In this document: in pieces, positions 1 through 6,848 of the stretch
How the letters are laid out: each line of letters opens with the position of its first letter
How positions within the stretch are numbered: position 1 is the stretch's first letter
NCBI GenBank assembly: GCA_039028695.1
Contig: JBCCHN010000146.1
Location: 1 to 12,937 of the forward strand
Length of the DNA stretch: 12,937 nt
Direction: 5' to 3'
Origin: JANQKX01 sp039028695
GTDB lineage: Bacteria; Pseudomonadota; Alphaproteobacteria; Kiloniellales; Kiloniellaceae
Notes under the pieces: model-generated
What the model saw: the letters and a program-made list of their open reading frames with translations, nothing else
Told to the model about the DNA's origin: nothing
The model's database searches: none
Position numbers and translations under genes: made by a program

Positions 1-92
1 AACGTCCCGGCCGGACCAAACATCGCTGCTTGTGCGGCCGTGATTCAGACGGTGTTTATGAATCGCGGTATCATTAAAAAATCTCCGATGGG

Positions 93-111
93 GCAACGCA
101 CACTGCGTCGC
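93..111 (-). promoter_or_regulatory. leader hairpin downstream of the minus-strand promoter
   Basis: In the minus-strand RNA, GCGACGCA pairs with TGCGTTGC over eight base pairs around a GTG loop, with one G-U pair. The same sequence read as plus-strand RNA gives an A-C mismatch at that position, so the fold favours the minus transcript. It lies between the predicted start site (about 115) and the GGAG-ATG at 86-72. It could influence translation or stability of the leftward message. No U-tract follows, so it is not a terminator. Confidence 0.3.
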
Positions 112-121
112 AATTGGGGGC

Positions 122-149
122 GTTATAGCAGATTACATCTTTTGCGCAA
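122..149 (-). promoter_or_regulatory. minus-strand promoter with extended -10, reading out of the left edge
   Basis: On the minus strand TTGCGC (149-144) is followed after 16 bases by TATAAC (127-122), and the -10 is preceded by TGC, giving an extended -10 (TGCTATAAC). Transcription would start near 115. Downstream lie a hairpin (93-111), a GGAG (86-83) and an ATG (74-72), which is the normal order for a gene start. The reading frame from that ATG meets TGA after nine codons (47-45), then stays open to the window edge. The gene itself is therefore either outside the window, begins further left, or is disrupted. The -35 matches consensus at only three positions, so the extended -10 carries the call. 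Confidence 0.5.
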
Positions 150-229
150 GCCCGCTTGACTCGGAAGCGTTTGCATGGATCGGTTTCGCGGGCGCCGGAT
201 TGCTGAAATGCCTCATAACGCGATAAGCG

Positions 230-1576
230 TCAAATTACCGCAAGAACGTCGTTTGCCACTTTTTGGCCGCTCATGTAGGCGCCGCCACAGAGTTGGACAT
301 AAGGGATGGCAACTGCTTCACCAGCGAAATAGAGGCGATCGCCCTCAGGCTGTCCCAAATCAATGCGGGCCTGATAGTGCCCCGGCCTCGCCGCGGCATA
401 AGCGCCTTGTGTCCAGGGATTGCTCGCCCAACCGGTTAAGTGACCTTTGACAAAGTGGTTGCGGGCCTTGCTACCAACCAGCTTGACCACCTCCTCCAGG
501 GCAAAATCAACGGCAGCCTCCTCACCGGCTGCTGAAAGTTCCCAGCCGAAGTCGCCGCCGATGAACCCGATCATGATGTCAAAGCCAAAGGGGAAGGTCA
601 GGAAATAGCACGCCTTGGCAGGCATATCATTGGGCACCCAATAAGACAGCCACTTGTTTGGTGCAAAGCCAAAGCGTTCTCCATCAAACTGCAGGGTAAT
701 CTTATTGAGCAGCCCCATGGGCAAATTGGCAATGGCCTCTTGTTTGGCGGTGGGCAGAGTCGGTGTGAATTTGATCGACTGATTGTTCAGCACGCCGGTC
801 GACACGGTGACGATGCAGGCCTTGGCGCGAAGGGTGCCTGCGGGTGTCGTCACGGAAACGCCTGAGCCGCTCCAATCGACGGTCGTGGCCGGTGTGTTGA
901 GCTGGACAGGAAGGCCGGTCCCCATCTGGGCGACCAGGGCACCATAACCCTCCTTGATCATAAAGTTGATGTCGATGTCGCCATATTCCCACCAATCCTT
1001 GGTCGAGAGATCCTTGAAGTCGACCGCCCAGTCCATGGGTCCCGTCCAGGTTCGCGGGATGCTGGCAAACGCCAAATCTGTGGGAACCACTTCGGCGGCA
1101 GCCACGTCGTCCCCCCTTCGACCGGCCTCGGTGAGGGCCGCGTTAATCCGCGTCCAGGCCGTGTTGTATTCGCCCCGTTCTGATTGATTGGCCAGGCGGT
1201 CACCGACGTATAACGCTTCACCGGCATTCCTATGATTGTGAAGATCATAGCCCCACTCCCGCGCCATTTTGACATAGGCCAGGTCGGCCGGCCCCGTGAC
1301 CCAGGAACAGCCGTGATCGAAGGGGACGCCAAATGTCGTGCTTTCCGTATAAGCGCGCCCGCCGATACGATCCGCGCCCTCCAGCACCACCACGGACTTA
1401 CCCGCCCCGATAAGGGTTCTGGCCGCCGATAGCCCGGCGGATCCGGCGCCGATAATGATTACATCCGGATCGCTGGGCAAAGATTGAGCCCAAAGGGGCA
1501 GCGCGACCGTAGTGAGTAGTCCAGAAAGGGCGGTTCGCCGGGACAGCTGTTTTTTTAACAAAGATGTAATGGTCAT
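230..1576 (-). CDS. Tat-exported FAD-dependent flavin amine oxidase
   Basis: This is a 448-residue member of the flavin monoamine/polyamine oxidase family, which oxidises C-N bonds of amines to imines with release of H2O2. The N-terminus carries a twin-arginine signal (LSRRTALSGLL, Arg13-Arg14, then a hydrophobic stretch ending near WA30), so export of the folded, FAD-loaded enzyme to the periplasm is expected. The dinucleotide-binding motif VIIIGAGSAGLS follows at about 39-50, then the GG doublet motif (RIGGRAYTE, 70-78). An LNK motif corresponds to the conserved Lys of the active site. The C-terminal FAD motif LYFAGEA and a GAYMSG segment close the fold. I chose ATG 1576 because an AAGGA lies eight bases upstream and it places the Tat motif normally. 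The frame is open to 1633, but the extra 19 residues are not signal-like. It is divergent from the transporter operon and shares its operator region. Substrate unknown; a polyamine or methylated amine is inferred from context. Confidence 0.88.
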   Translation of the reverse strand: MTITSLLKKQLSRRTALSGLLTTVALPLWAQSLPSDPDVIIIGAGSAGLSAARTLIGAGKSVVVLEGADRIGGRAYTESTTFGVPFDHGCSWVTGPADLAYVKMAREWGYDLHNHRNAGEALYVGDRLANQSERGEYNTAWTRINAALTEAGRRGDDVAAAEVVPTDLAFASIPRTWTGPMDWAVDFKDLSTKDWWEYGDIDINFMIKEGYGALVAQMGTGLPVQLNTPATTVDWSGSGVSVTTPAGTLRAKACIVTVSTGVLNNQSIKFTPTLPTAKQEAIANLPMGLLNKITLQFDGERFGFAPNKWLSYWVPNDMPAKACYFLTFPFGFDIMIGFIGGDFGWELSAAGEEAAVDFALEEVVKLVGSKARNHFVKGHLTGWASNPWTQGAYAAARPGHYQARIDLGQPEGDRLYFAGEAVAIPYVQLCGGAYMSGQKVANDVLAVI

Positions 1577-1729
1577 TCCCTGTTTCCTTTTGGTATTCTG
1601 TCGGTCCGAGCGCGGCTGATAAATCGGATCCAAGGTCCCTATTTTGCCCTATGAGGCGACGGGGCCGCGGCCGCCAAACGAGAGGGGTGCGGGTATCTTA
1701 AGGCTCGGCTGGCAGCTGCCTAGGACCTG

Positions 1730-1754
1730 AATTTTGACTGACTGGTCAGAAAAA
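1730..1754. promoter_or_regulatory. TetR-type operator, copy 1
   Basis: The core TGACTGGTCA (1739-1748) is an inverted repeat, TGAC-NN-GTCA, extended by one base each side to CTGAC-NN-GTCAG minus the outer asymmetry. The whole 25-base block matches copy 2 at 21 of 25 positions. Short GAC/GTC palindromes of this kind are typical operators of TetR-family repressors. The only regulator gene in the window is the BetI-like TetR protein at 6144-6848, so it is the natural candidate binder. The core lies about 160 bases before the amine oxidase start. Confidence 0.65.
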
Positions 1755-1772
1755 ATAAATCAAAAAAATGAG

Positions 1773-1797
1773 AATCTTGATTGACCAGTCAGAAAAA
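1773..1797. promoter_or_regulatory. TetR-type operator, copy 2
   Basis: The core TGACCAGTCA (1782-1791) is the exact reverse complement of the copy 1 core, while the flanks (TTGA before, CAGAAAAA after) match copy 1 in direct orientation. Centre-to-centre distance to copy 1 is 43 bases, about four helical turns, which would place two repressor dimers on the same face of the DNA. It overlaps the possible -35 TTGACC and lies about 113 bases before the binding-protein start codon. Confidence 0.65.
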
Positions 1798-1903
1798 TTA
1801 GGGCCTAGTTCTAAGCCGGATCGTATTTGGGGCGGTCCAAACGCGCCTCTTTTCAACTTGCGCCTAAACAAAGACTAAATATTGAGCAGGGAAAGGAAAG
1901 CTC

Positions 1904-3019
1904 ATGGATATCAAGGATACCATCAAACGATTGCATAACCGGGACATCAGTCGTCGGGATCTTGGCAAGGCCTTTGCGGCGGCAGGAATAACCGCGGCCG
2001 CCATGCCCATTGCGTCAAAGCCACTCTTGGCCAATGACGAAGCGATCTACTATACCTGGGCCGGTTACGATGTGCCTGAGATGTGGCCGGGATATGTTGA
2101 GAAATACGGTGTGGAGCCCCAACTGCCGACCTTTGGGGATGCGGAAGAAGGCTTTACCAAGGTTCGCGCAGGGTTTGAAGTCGATCTCATGCATCCCTGC
2201 AGCAACAACATACCACGGTGGCGCGATGCCGGTATTCTCCAGCCGATCGATGTCTCGCGGCTGTCCAACTGGCCGGATGTGATCCCCGGCCTGAAAGAGG
2301 TTGATGGCACCGTATTTGATGGCCAACACTACTTCGTGCCATGGGAATGGGGTCAAACCTCCATCACCTATCGGACCGATCTCTTCGACTTGGCGGGCCA
2401 GGAAGAGTCCTGGGGCATGCTCTGGGATGACCGCTATGCTGGGCGCTTGTCCATCATTGACGCCGCCGAGGACTCCTGGTGGTGCGCCGCGATTTATGCG
2501 GGTGTGGACGTGAACAATGTCACCGACGAAGATATCGCAAAAGTGAAGGATCTGCTGAAAAGTCAGCAGGAATTGCTGCGGTTCCGCCAAAGTGATAGCA
2601 CGACCTTGATCCAAGCGCTGGCCACTGGGGAAGTGGTTGCCGCCATGACTTGGAGCGATGTGCCGACGGCCTTGATCGCCGAAGGCGTGCCGGTGAAGTT
2701 CGCCGAGGTTAAGGAAGGCGGACTGACCTGGGTTTGCGGCTTGTCCTTGATCAAGGATGCGCCCCATTACGATAAAGCCCATGACTTGATCGATGCTTTG
2801 CTCAGTCCGGAGAGCGGCCAGTGGTGTATCGGCGCTAACGCTTACGGACATAGCAATGCCAAGTCTTTCGACCAGTTCACTGAAGAAGAGCTGACCGGCA
2901 TGGCCCTCTCCAAAGATCCGAAAAAGATCTTGGATGCAGGCGTGTTCCTCGTTGCTCAACCTGAAGAGATCGAACAGAAGATCAATCGGGATTGGGGTGA
3001 TCTCATCTCCGATATCTGA
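1904..3019 (+). CDS. Tat-exported spermidine/putrescine-type ABC transporter substrate-binding protein
   Basis: This 371-residue protein belongs to the PotD/PotF group of periplasmic solute-binding proteins, which capture cationic amines for import. The N-terminus has a twin-arginine signal (DISRRDLGKAFAAAG, Arg17-Arg18) and a hydrophobic Ala-rich stretch, with likely cleavage near LLA43. Tat export of a binding protein implies folding before export. The mature part opens with YYTWAGYDVPE, as PotD-like proteins do, and continues with aromatic-rich segments (HYFVPWEWGQTSITYRTDLF; TWSDVPTALI) of the type that line the amine-binding cleft. AGGA lies six bases before ATG 1904. It is the first gene of the long plus-strand series and is followed by a strong hairpin before the permeases, consistent with its message being made in excess. 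The exact ligand cannot be read from the sequence; polyamine, choline-like or methylated amine are all possible. Confidence 0.87.
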   Translation: MDIKDTIKRLHNRDISRRDLGKAFAAAGITAAAMPIASKPLLANDEAIYYTWAGYDVPEMWPGYVEKYGVEPQLPTFGDAEEGFTKVRAGFEVDLMHPCSNNIPRWRDAGILQPIDVSRLSNWPDVIPGLKEVDGTVFDGQHYFVPWEWGQTSITYRTDLFDLAGQEESWGMLWDDRYAGRLSIIDAAEDSWWCAAIYAGVDVNNVTDEDIAKVKDLLKSQQELLRFRQSDSTTLIQALATGEVVAAMTWSDVPTALIAEGVPVKFAEVKEGGLTWVCGLSLIKDAPHYDKAHDLIDALLSPESGQWCIGANAYGHSNAKSFDQFTEEELTGMALSKDPKKILDAGVFLVAQPEEIEQKINRDWGDLISDI

Positions 3020-3040
3020 TTGCCGCGGGCAATTGTAGTG

Positions 3041-3090
3041 CTTCCCGCAGGCCTGGGACGGTGAATTGACCTGTCCGGGTCTGTGGGAAG
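3041..3090 (+). promoter_or_regulatory. long RNA hairpin between binding-protein and permease genes
   Basis: The arms 3041-3061 and 3071-3090 pair over about 20 positions around a nine-base loop, with one bulged G at 3057. Four pairs are G-U in the plus-strand transcript (3047/3084, 3051/3080, 3054/3077, 3060/3072). In an antisense transcript these become C-A mismatches, so the structure belongs to the operon mRNA. No U-tract follows, which argues against a simple intrinsic terminator. Hairpins at this position in binding-protein-dependent operons usually protect the upstream message or limit downstream transcription. Confidence 0.6.
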
Positions 3091-3107
3091 TGACCGGTTG
3101 CGGCGGG

Positions 3108-3127
3108 TTGGCCCCTGGCGCAATTTT
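3108..3127 (+). terminator. weak intrinsic-terminator-like element
   Basis: TTGGCC (3108-3113) pairs with GGC-CAA (3117-3123, with a bulged G) around a CCT loop and is followed directly by TTTTAT. The stem is short and the T-run only four bases, so at most partial termination is expected. It would act together with the larger hairpin just upstream to lower permease expression relative to the binding protein. The remainder of this 216-base gap (to 3235) shows a further imperfect inverted repeat at about 3159-3176 and no gene or convincing promoter. Confidence 0.25.
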
Positions 3128-3235
3128 ATAGAACGACAATTGCATGGAACGGCTGGAAGGCCCCTTTTAAGGTGCCCCTAATCGAGATGGTACCCTGCCG
3201 ATAATGGCAAACTAGCGAATTGGATCACGTCATCA

Positions 3236-4183
3236 ATGGTGGACGGAACAGCATCAAAAGTGGTTTCCGCGAACGGCACAACCGGGGCACAGGGGTCCTG
3301 GCTGTTGAACAAGTGGCGCCAAGCCTACCTGAAGAGTGAGGGGCTTCGCGGCTATACCCTTTTGTCGCCGGCCCTGTTTTTGATGGTGCTGTCGGTTGCC
3401 GTGCCGCTTTTGCTTTTGGTGGTTGTGAGCTTTTGGACTCAGCACCTGCTGGATATCACGCCAGGTTTTGTTTTCGACAACTACTTAACCTTTTTCGAAA
3501 AGGACAGCTATCAAAGGCTCCTTTTGCGGTCCCTTAAGATCTCCGGGTTCGTCACTATTTTCACGGTGCTGCTGGCCTATCCCATGGCTTATTTCATTGC
3601 CTTTCGGGTCAAGAAAAACAAGCTCATGTGGATCATCTTGATCACCGTACCCTTTTGGACCAGCTATCTTTTGCGCGTTTTCGCTTGGAAAATCATTCTG
3701 GGCTATAGCGGAGTGGTCAACTCCGGCCTCATGACCATGGGATGGATCCAGGCACCCCTCGAGTTCTTATTATACAATCAATTTGCCGTGGTGTTGACCT
3801 TGGCCCATGCCTGGGCGGCCTTTGCCATTCTGCCGATTTACGTGTCCCTGGAAAAAATGGACAAGACCCTGCTGGAGGCGGCAACTGTGTTAGGCGACGG
3901 GCCGGTTATGCGGTTCTTCCGGGTTACCTTGCCCCTCTCCATGCCTGGCGTCGTTGCTGCGAGCCTGTTGGTCTTTATTCCGACGGTGGGTGACTTTGTG
4001 ACCCCGGCACTACTTGGCGGTCCCAAGGGCCTTATGATTGGCAATTTGATCCAGCTTCAGTTCGCAAAGGCCAACAATTGGCCCTTGGGAGCGGCTTTGT
4101 CGATCATCTCGTTGATGGCGATTACCTTGTGCGTTTGCGCATTCCTTTGGTTCTCAAAGCGCGTCAGGACTCAAGACCTATGA
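3236..4183 (+). CDS. ABC transporter permease, PotB/PotH type
   Basis: This 315-residue membrane protein is the first of two permease subunits of the importer. A hydrophilic N-terminal tail of about 38 residues precedes the first membrane segment (about 41-67), and about six segments are visible overall. The cytoplasmic EAA loop that contacts the ATPase is clear at about 212-238 (LLEAATVLGDGPVMRFFRVT then LPLSMPG), followed by FIPTVGDFVTPALLGG, a signature of the PotB/PotH group. The start is weakly supported: GGA lies 11 bases before ATG 3236 and no better in-frame start precedes the first membrane segment. The tail is longer than usual, so the true start could be internal. Its stop overlaps the next gene's start in ATGA, so the two permeases are translationally coupled. 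Confidence 0.88.
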   Translation: MVDGTASKVVSANGTTGAQGSWLLNKWRQAYLKSEGLRGYTLLSPALFLMVLSVAVPLLLLVVVSFWTQHLLDITPGFVFDNYLTFFEKDSYQRLLLRSLKISGFVTIFTVLLAYPMAYFIAFRVKKNKLMWIILITVPFWTSYLLRVFAWKIILGYSGVVNSGLMTMGWIQAPLEFLLYNQFAVVLTLAHAWAAFAILPIYVSLEKMDKTLLEAATVLGDGPVMRFFRVTLPLSMPGVVAASLLVFIPTVGDFVTPALLGGPKGLMIGNLIQLQFAKANNWPLGAALSIISLMAITLCVCAFLWFSKRVRTQDL

Positions 4184-4995
4184 CTGCGATAAGTAAATCA
4201 CCGAAAATTGGGGGCTTGGGCGTTTACGCGGTTCTTTACCTGGCTTTTGTCTACATACCCGTACTCTTTTTGCCTTTGTTCTCCTTTAACGATTCGACTT
4301 TCATTTCCTTCCCTCTTAAGGAATTTACCTTGCAATGGTATGCCAAGGCCTTTGAGACCAAGCGCCTTATGGCCGCCCTCTTGAATAGCGTTAAGGTCGG
4401 CGTTCCGGTTGCCATTATCAGCACGGTGCTTGGGACCCTGGCCGCCAAGGCCATTACCCGCTATCGCATGCCGGGGAAAGCACCAATTGTCAGCTTTATC
4501 ATGACGCCGCTCGTGGTCCCGGGCATCATCGTGGGTATCGCCTTGCTGATCATTGTGAACACTATCGGTATTCCCTTGTCGCTCTTCACAATCGGGCTGG
4601 CGCACTTGCCCGTTTGTACGGCTTTTTCCCTCTGGATCATGATCTCCCGTCTGGAAGGCTTCGATAAATCCCTCGAGGAAGCCTCGCTGAACTTAGGGGA
4701 AGGCGCTTGGATGACCTTCTGGCGGGTTACCTTTCCGCTTATTTTGCCGGGCGTCATTGCCAGCCTCTTGCTGACTTTCACGATTTCGTTCGACGAGTTC
4801 ATTCTGGCCTTCTTCCTCGCGGGGAATGAACCGACCCTACCTGTTTACATGTGGAGCCAACTACGCTTTCCGGCCTCGCTGCCGCCTGTTTTGGCGCTGG
4901 GGTCGATCATCCTCTTGGCGTCCTTTGTCTTGGTTTACTTTGCCGAGTGGTTTCGCCGGCGTGGAACTCATATTGAATCGACAACTGGAGTCTAG
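4180..4995 (+). CDS. ABC transporter permease, PotC/PotI type
   Basis: This is the second permease subunit, 271 residues with about six membrane segments. The EAA loop is at about 165-191 (LEEASLNLGEGAWMTFWRVT, then FPLILPG) and is followed by TISFDEFILAFFLAG, typical of the PotC/PotI group. The frame is open further upstream to an ATG at 4078, but that extension lies inside the preceding gene and is not membrane-like. ATG 4180 overlaps the upstream TGA by four bases (ATGA) and gives the expected short N-terminus (MTAISKSPKIGG) before the first segment. The ATPase gene starts five bases after its stop. Confidence 0.9.
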   Translation: MTAISKSPKIGGLGVYAVLYLAFVYIPVLFLPLFSFNDSTFISFPLKEFTLQWYAKAFETKRLMAALLNSVKVGVPVAIISTVLGTLAAKAITRYRMPGKAPIVSFIMTPLVVPGIIVGIALLIIVNTIGIPLSLFTIGLAHLPVCTAFSLWIMISRLEGFDKSLEEASLNLGEGAWMTFWRVTFPLILPGVIASLLLTFTISFDEFILAFFLAGNEPTLPVYMWSQLRFPASLPPVLALGSIILLASFVLVYFAEWFRRRGTHIESTTGV

Positions 4996-5000
4996 ATGCC

Positions 5001-6098
5001 GTGCAGAATGATTCGTTTATTTCAATTCAAGATGTAAGCAAAGACTTCGGTGTCGTTCGGGCAGTCGATCAAGTGAGCATCGATATTGCTCAGGGAGAGT
5101 TTTTTTCCCTATTGGGGCCATCAGGCTGCGGCAAGACCACTTTGCTGCGCATGTTGGCGGGGTTTGAGTTTCCCACCACGGGCGAGATTTTCATTGATGG
5201 TCAGCCCATGTCGTCCGTGCCGACCAATCATCGGCCCGTGAGCATGGTCTTTCAAAGCTATGCCATTTTCCCGCACCTCAATGTGAGCCAAAACATTGGT
5301 TATTCCCTGCGCAAGGACCGCCTCTCCAAGGCGGAATTTAATGCGAAGGTGGCCGAAATGCTCGAGTTGATCAAGCTGCCGGGATATGAAATGCGGGCCT
5401 CTCATGAACTTTCCGGTGGTGAACGTCAGCGTGTGGCACTGGCTCGAGCCTTGGTTCGGCGGCCCAAGGTGTTGTTGCTGGACGAGCCACTGGGGGCGTT
5501 GGACAAGCAATTGCGCGAACAGATGCAGCTCGAATTGAGAGCACTGCAAAAATCAGTTGGCATCACCTTTGTCTTTGTTACCCACGATCAAGAAGAAGCC
5601 TTGACCATGTCAGACCGCATTGCGGTCATGTCGAAGGGAAACTGTTTGCAGATTGACACCCCGACTGAGCTTTATGAAGCGCCGACCACTCGGACGGTGG
5701 CCGACTTTATCGGCACCATGAATTTTTTTGAAGCCAAGGTGACGGAAGCCCAAAACGGCCATGCGGTCGTTGATGCGGGGCCCTTAGGGAGTCTTTCGGC
5801 ACCGGTGCGTCAGCAGAATGTGGAGGTCGGTCAGAAGATTTTGGCCGCCATCCGGCCCGAAAAGATTACTATCGCTCCACAAGAAAATGGTGCCGGCCAC
5901 GAGGTAAGAGGCCATGTGGATAACGCCGCCTACCTCGGGGACCGTAGCCACTTCTACGTCAGGGTCGAGGGCATCGATAGGCCGGTGGCCGTGTCCGCTC
6001 AAAATGTTGAATCCAACGGCCAGCGCGGGGCGCAATTTGACTCTCCCGTTTGGCTTAGCTGGGCCCATGATGCGGTTGTGCTGCTGGCGCGTGATTGA
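5001..6098 (+). CDS. ABC transporter ATP-binding protein, PotA/PotG type
   Basis: This 365-residue ATPase powers the importer. Walker A is GPSGCGKT (39-46), the Q-loop Gln is Q85 in VFQSYAIFPH, the ABC signature is LSGGERQR (137-144), Walker B is VLLLDE (157-162) with the D-loop GALD, and the switch His is H195 in VTHDQEEA. A C-terminal TOBE-type domain occupies roughly 235-365, as in polyamine, choline and iron importers of this class. The start is GTG 5001, chosen because GGAG lies ten bases upstream. The ATGs at 4996 and 5008 are in another frame. All catalytic residues are intact, so the importer should be active. Confidence 0.92.
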   Translation: MQNDSFISIQDVSKDFGVVRAVDQVSIDIAQGEFFSLLGPSGCGKTTLLRMLAGFEFPTTGEIFIDGQPMSSVPTNHRPVSMVFQSYAIFPHLNVSQNIGYSLRKDRLSKAEFNAKVAEMLELIKLPGYEMRASHELSGGERQRVALARALVRRPKVLLLDEPLGALDKQLREQMQLELRALQKSVGITFVFVTHDQEEALTMSDRIAVMSKGNCLQIDTPTELYEAPTTRTVADFIGTMNFFEAKVTEAQNGHAVVDAGPLGSLSAPVRQQNVEVGQKILAAIRPEKITIAPQENGAGHEVRGHVDNAAYLGDRSHFYVRVEGIDRPVAVSAQNVESNGQRGAQFDSPVWLSWAHDAVVLLARD

Positions 6099-6143
6099 GA
6101 CACATTTTTGGAAATTAATTTTGTTATTTTTTTGTGAGGGGCT

Positions 6144-6848
6144 ATGAAGCAAAAGGTATCCGACAGGCCGGGCGGAAACCGCGTTGCGGCCCGGGAAGCC
6201 CGGCGCCAGCAGCTGATTAACGCGACGATAGACTCGATTTCCAAGCGGGGTTTCTCGGGCACGACCCTTAGCACCGTGACCGAAACAGCAAAGTTGTCCC
6301 ATGGAGTGGTCAATTTTTATTTCGAGAGCAAAGAAGCCCTCTACGTAGAAACCCTGGGCTATTTGGCTGAAGAACATTTTCAAGCCTGGCATCAGGCTAT
6401 GCAGGCGGCAGGCTCGAACCCGGCCCGTCAGTTAGCAGCCATTGTGGAAACGGATTTTGATCGCGGCATCTGTTCGCCAAAAAAACTTGCGGTGTGGTTT
6501 GCCTTTTGGGGGCAGGCCAAATACCGCCCTAACTATCTTAAGATCCACGGCAAATACGATGATCAGCGATTTAAGGAAATTAGCCGCCTGTGCACCGAAA
6601 TCGTCGCGGTGGGGGAGTATGTATCTCTCGATCCGGACGTGGTCGCGCGGAATTTGGAAGCGCTTATCGATGGGATTTGGTTGAGCCTTTTGCTTTATCC
6701 AAGCGGTAAGAACCGCCAACAGGCCCGCGCCGATGTTTACGCCTTTTTGGCGATGACCTTTCCGCGCCACTTCGAGCCGGTCGCACTCCCCGGAGATAAT
6801 TGTTCATGTGGGGTGGCGGCGCCTCGGTCAGGAGCCGCCGCTCAATGA
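6144..6848 (+). CDS. TetR/AcrR family transcriptional repressor, BetI-like
   Basis: This 234-residue regulator has an N-terminal TetR DNA-binding domain (about 20-66), with the helix-turn-helix and recognition region TLSTVTETAKLSHGVVNFYF at 41-60. The C-terminal ligand domain resembles BetI: FDRGICSPKKLAVWFAFWGQ and LIDGIWLSLLL match the corresponding BetI segments in pattern. BetI itself responds to choline, so a quaternary or methylated amine inducer is a reasonable guess but is inferred. GAGGGG just before ATG 6144 supports the start. The gap from the ATPase gene is 45 AT-rich bases. The last 20 or so residues (Ala/Gly-rich, with two Cys) are an extra tail. The stop overlaps the next start as ATGA. 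The likely targets are the two operators at 1730-1797, which would make it autoregulatory through the operon promoter. Confidence 0.87.
   Translation: MKQKVSDRPGGNRVAAREARRQQLINATIDSISKRGFSGTTLSTVTETAKLSHGVVNFYFESKEALYVETLGYLAEEHFQAWHQAMQAAGSNPARQLAAIVETDFDRGICSPKKLAVWFAFWGQAKYRPNYLKIHGKYDDQRFKEISRLCTEIVAVGEYVSLDPDVVARNLEALIDGIWLSLLLYPSGKNRQQARADVYAFLAMTFPRHFEPVALPGDNCSCGVAAPRSGAAAQ

Larger units (their letters stand above)
1577..1903. promoter_or_regulatory. divergent control region between amine oxidase and transporter operon
   Basis: These 327 bases separate the start codons of two divergent genes and hold no credible gene. The centre (1730-1800) is AT-rich and carries two near-identical operator-like repeats, annotated separately. 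Operator 2 overlaps TTGACC (1781-1786), a plausible plus-strand -35, but I see no good -10 at the right distance. The plus-strand ribosome-binding site is AGGGAAAGGAAAG (1888-1900), with AGGA six bases before ATG 1904. The minus-strand start at 1576 has AAGGAAAC just upstream. The position of the repeats suggests that one repressor controls both directions. Confidence 0.65.

Noticed and set aside
1..159. Plus-strand open frame (52 codons, ending TGA 157-159) that could be the 3' end of a gene entering from the left
   Set aside because: Its second half is the complement of a well-formed minus-strand promoter and leader, is unusually Arg/Lys-rich, and shows no family I recognise. Sequence to the left is needed to decide.
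1777..1809. Sigma-70 promoter with -35 TTGACC and -10 CCTAGT for the transporter operon
   Set aside because: The -10 matches consensus at only three positions; the -35-like element is noted but the promoter is not called.
2015..3145. 376-codon antisense open frame opposite the binding-protein gene
   Set aside because: It has no recognisable domain and mirrors a well-supported gene; it is open by codon-bias shadowing. The same applies to long antisense frames at 7652-8356 and 9622-10380.
4078..4179. Upstream extension of the second permease
   Set aside because: It lies inside the first permease gene, is not membrane-like, and the ATGA overlap at 4180 gives the normal start.
6099..6143. Possible terminator or separate promoter in the AT-rich gap before the regulator gene
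   Set aside because: It is T-rich but has no stem and no convincing -35/-10 pair; treated as an ordinary intra-operon gap.
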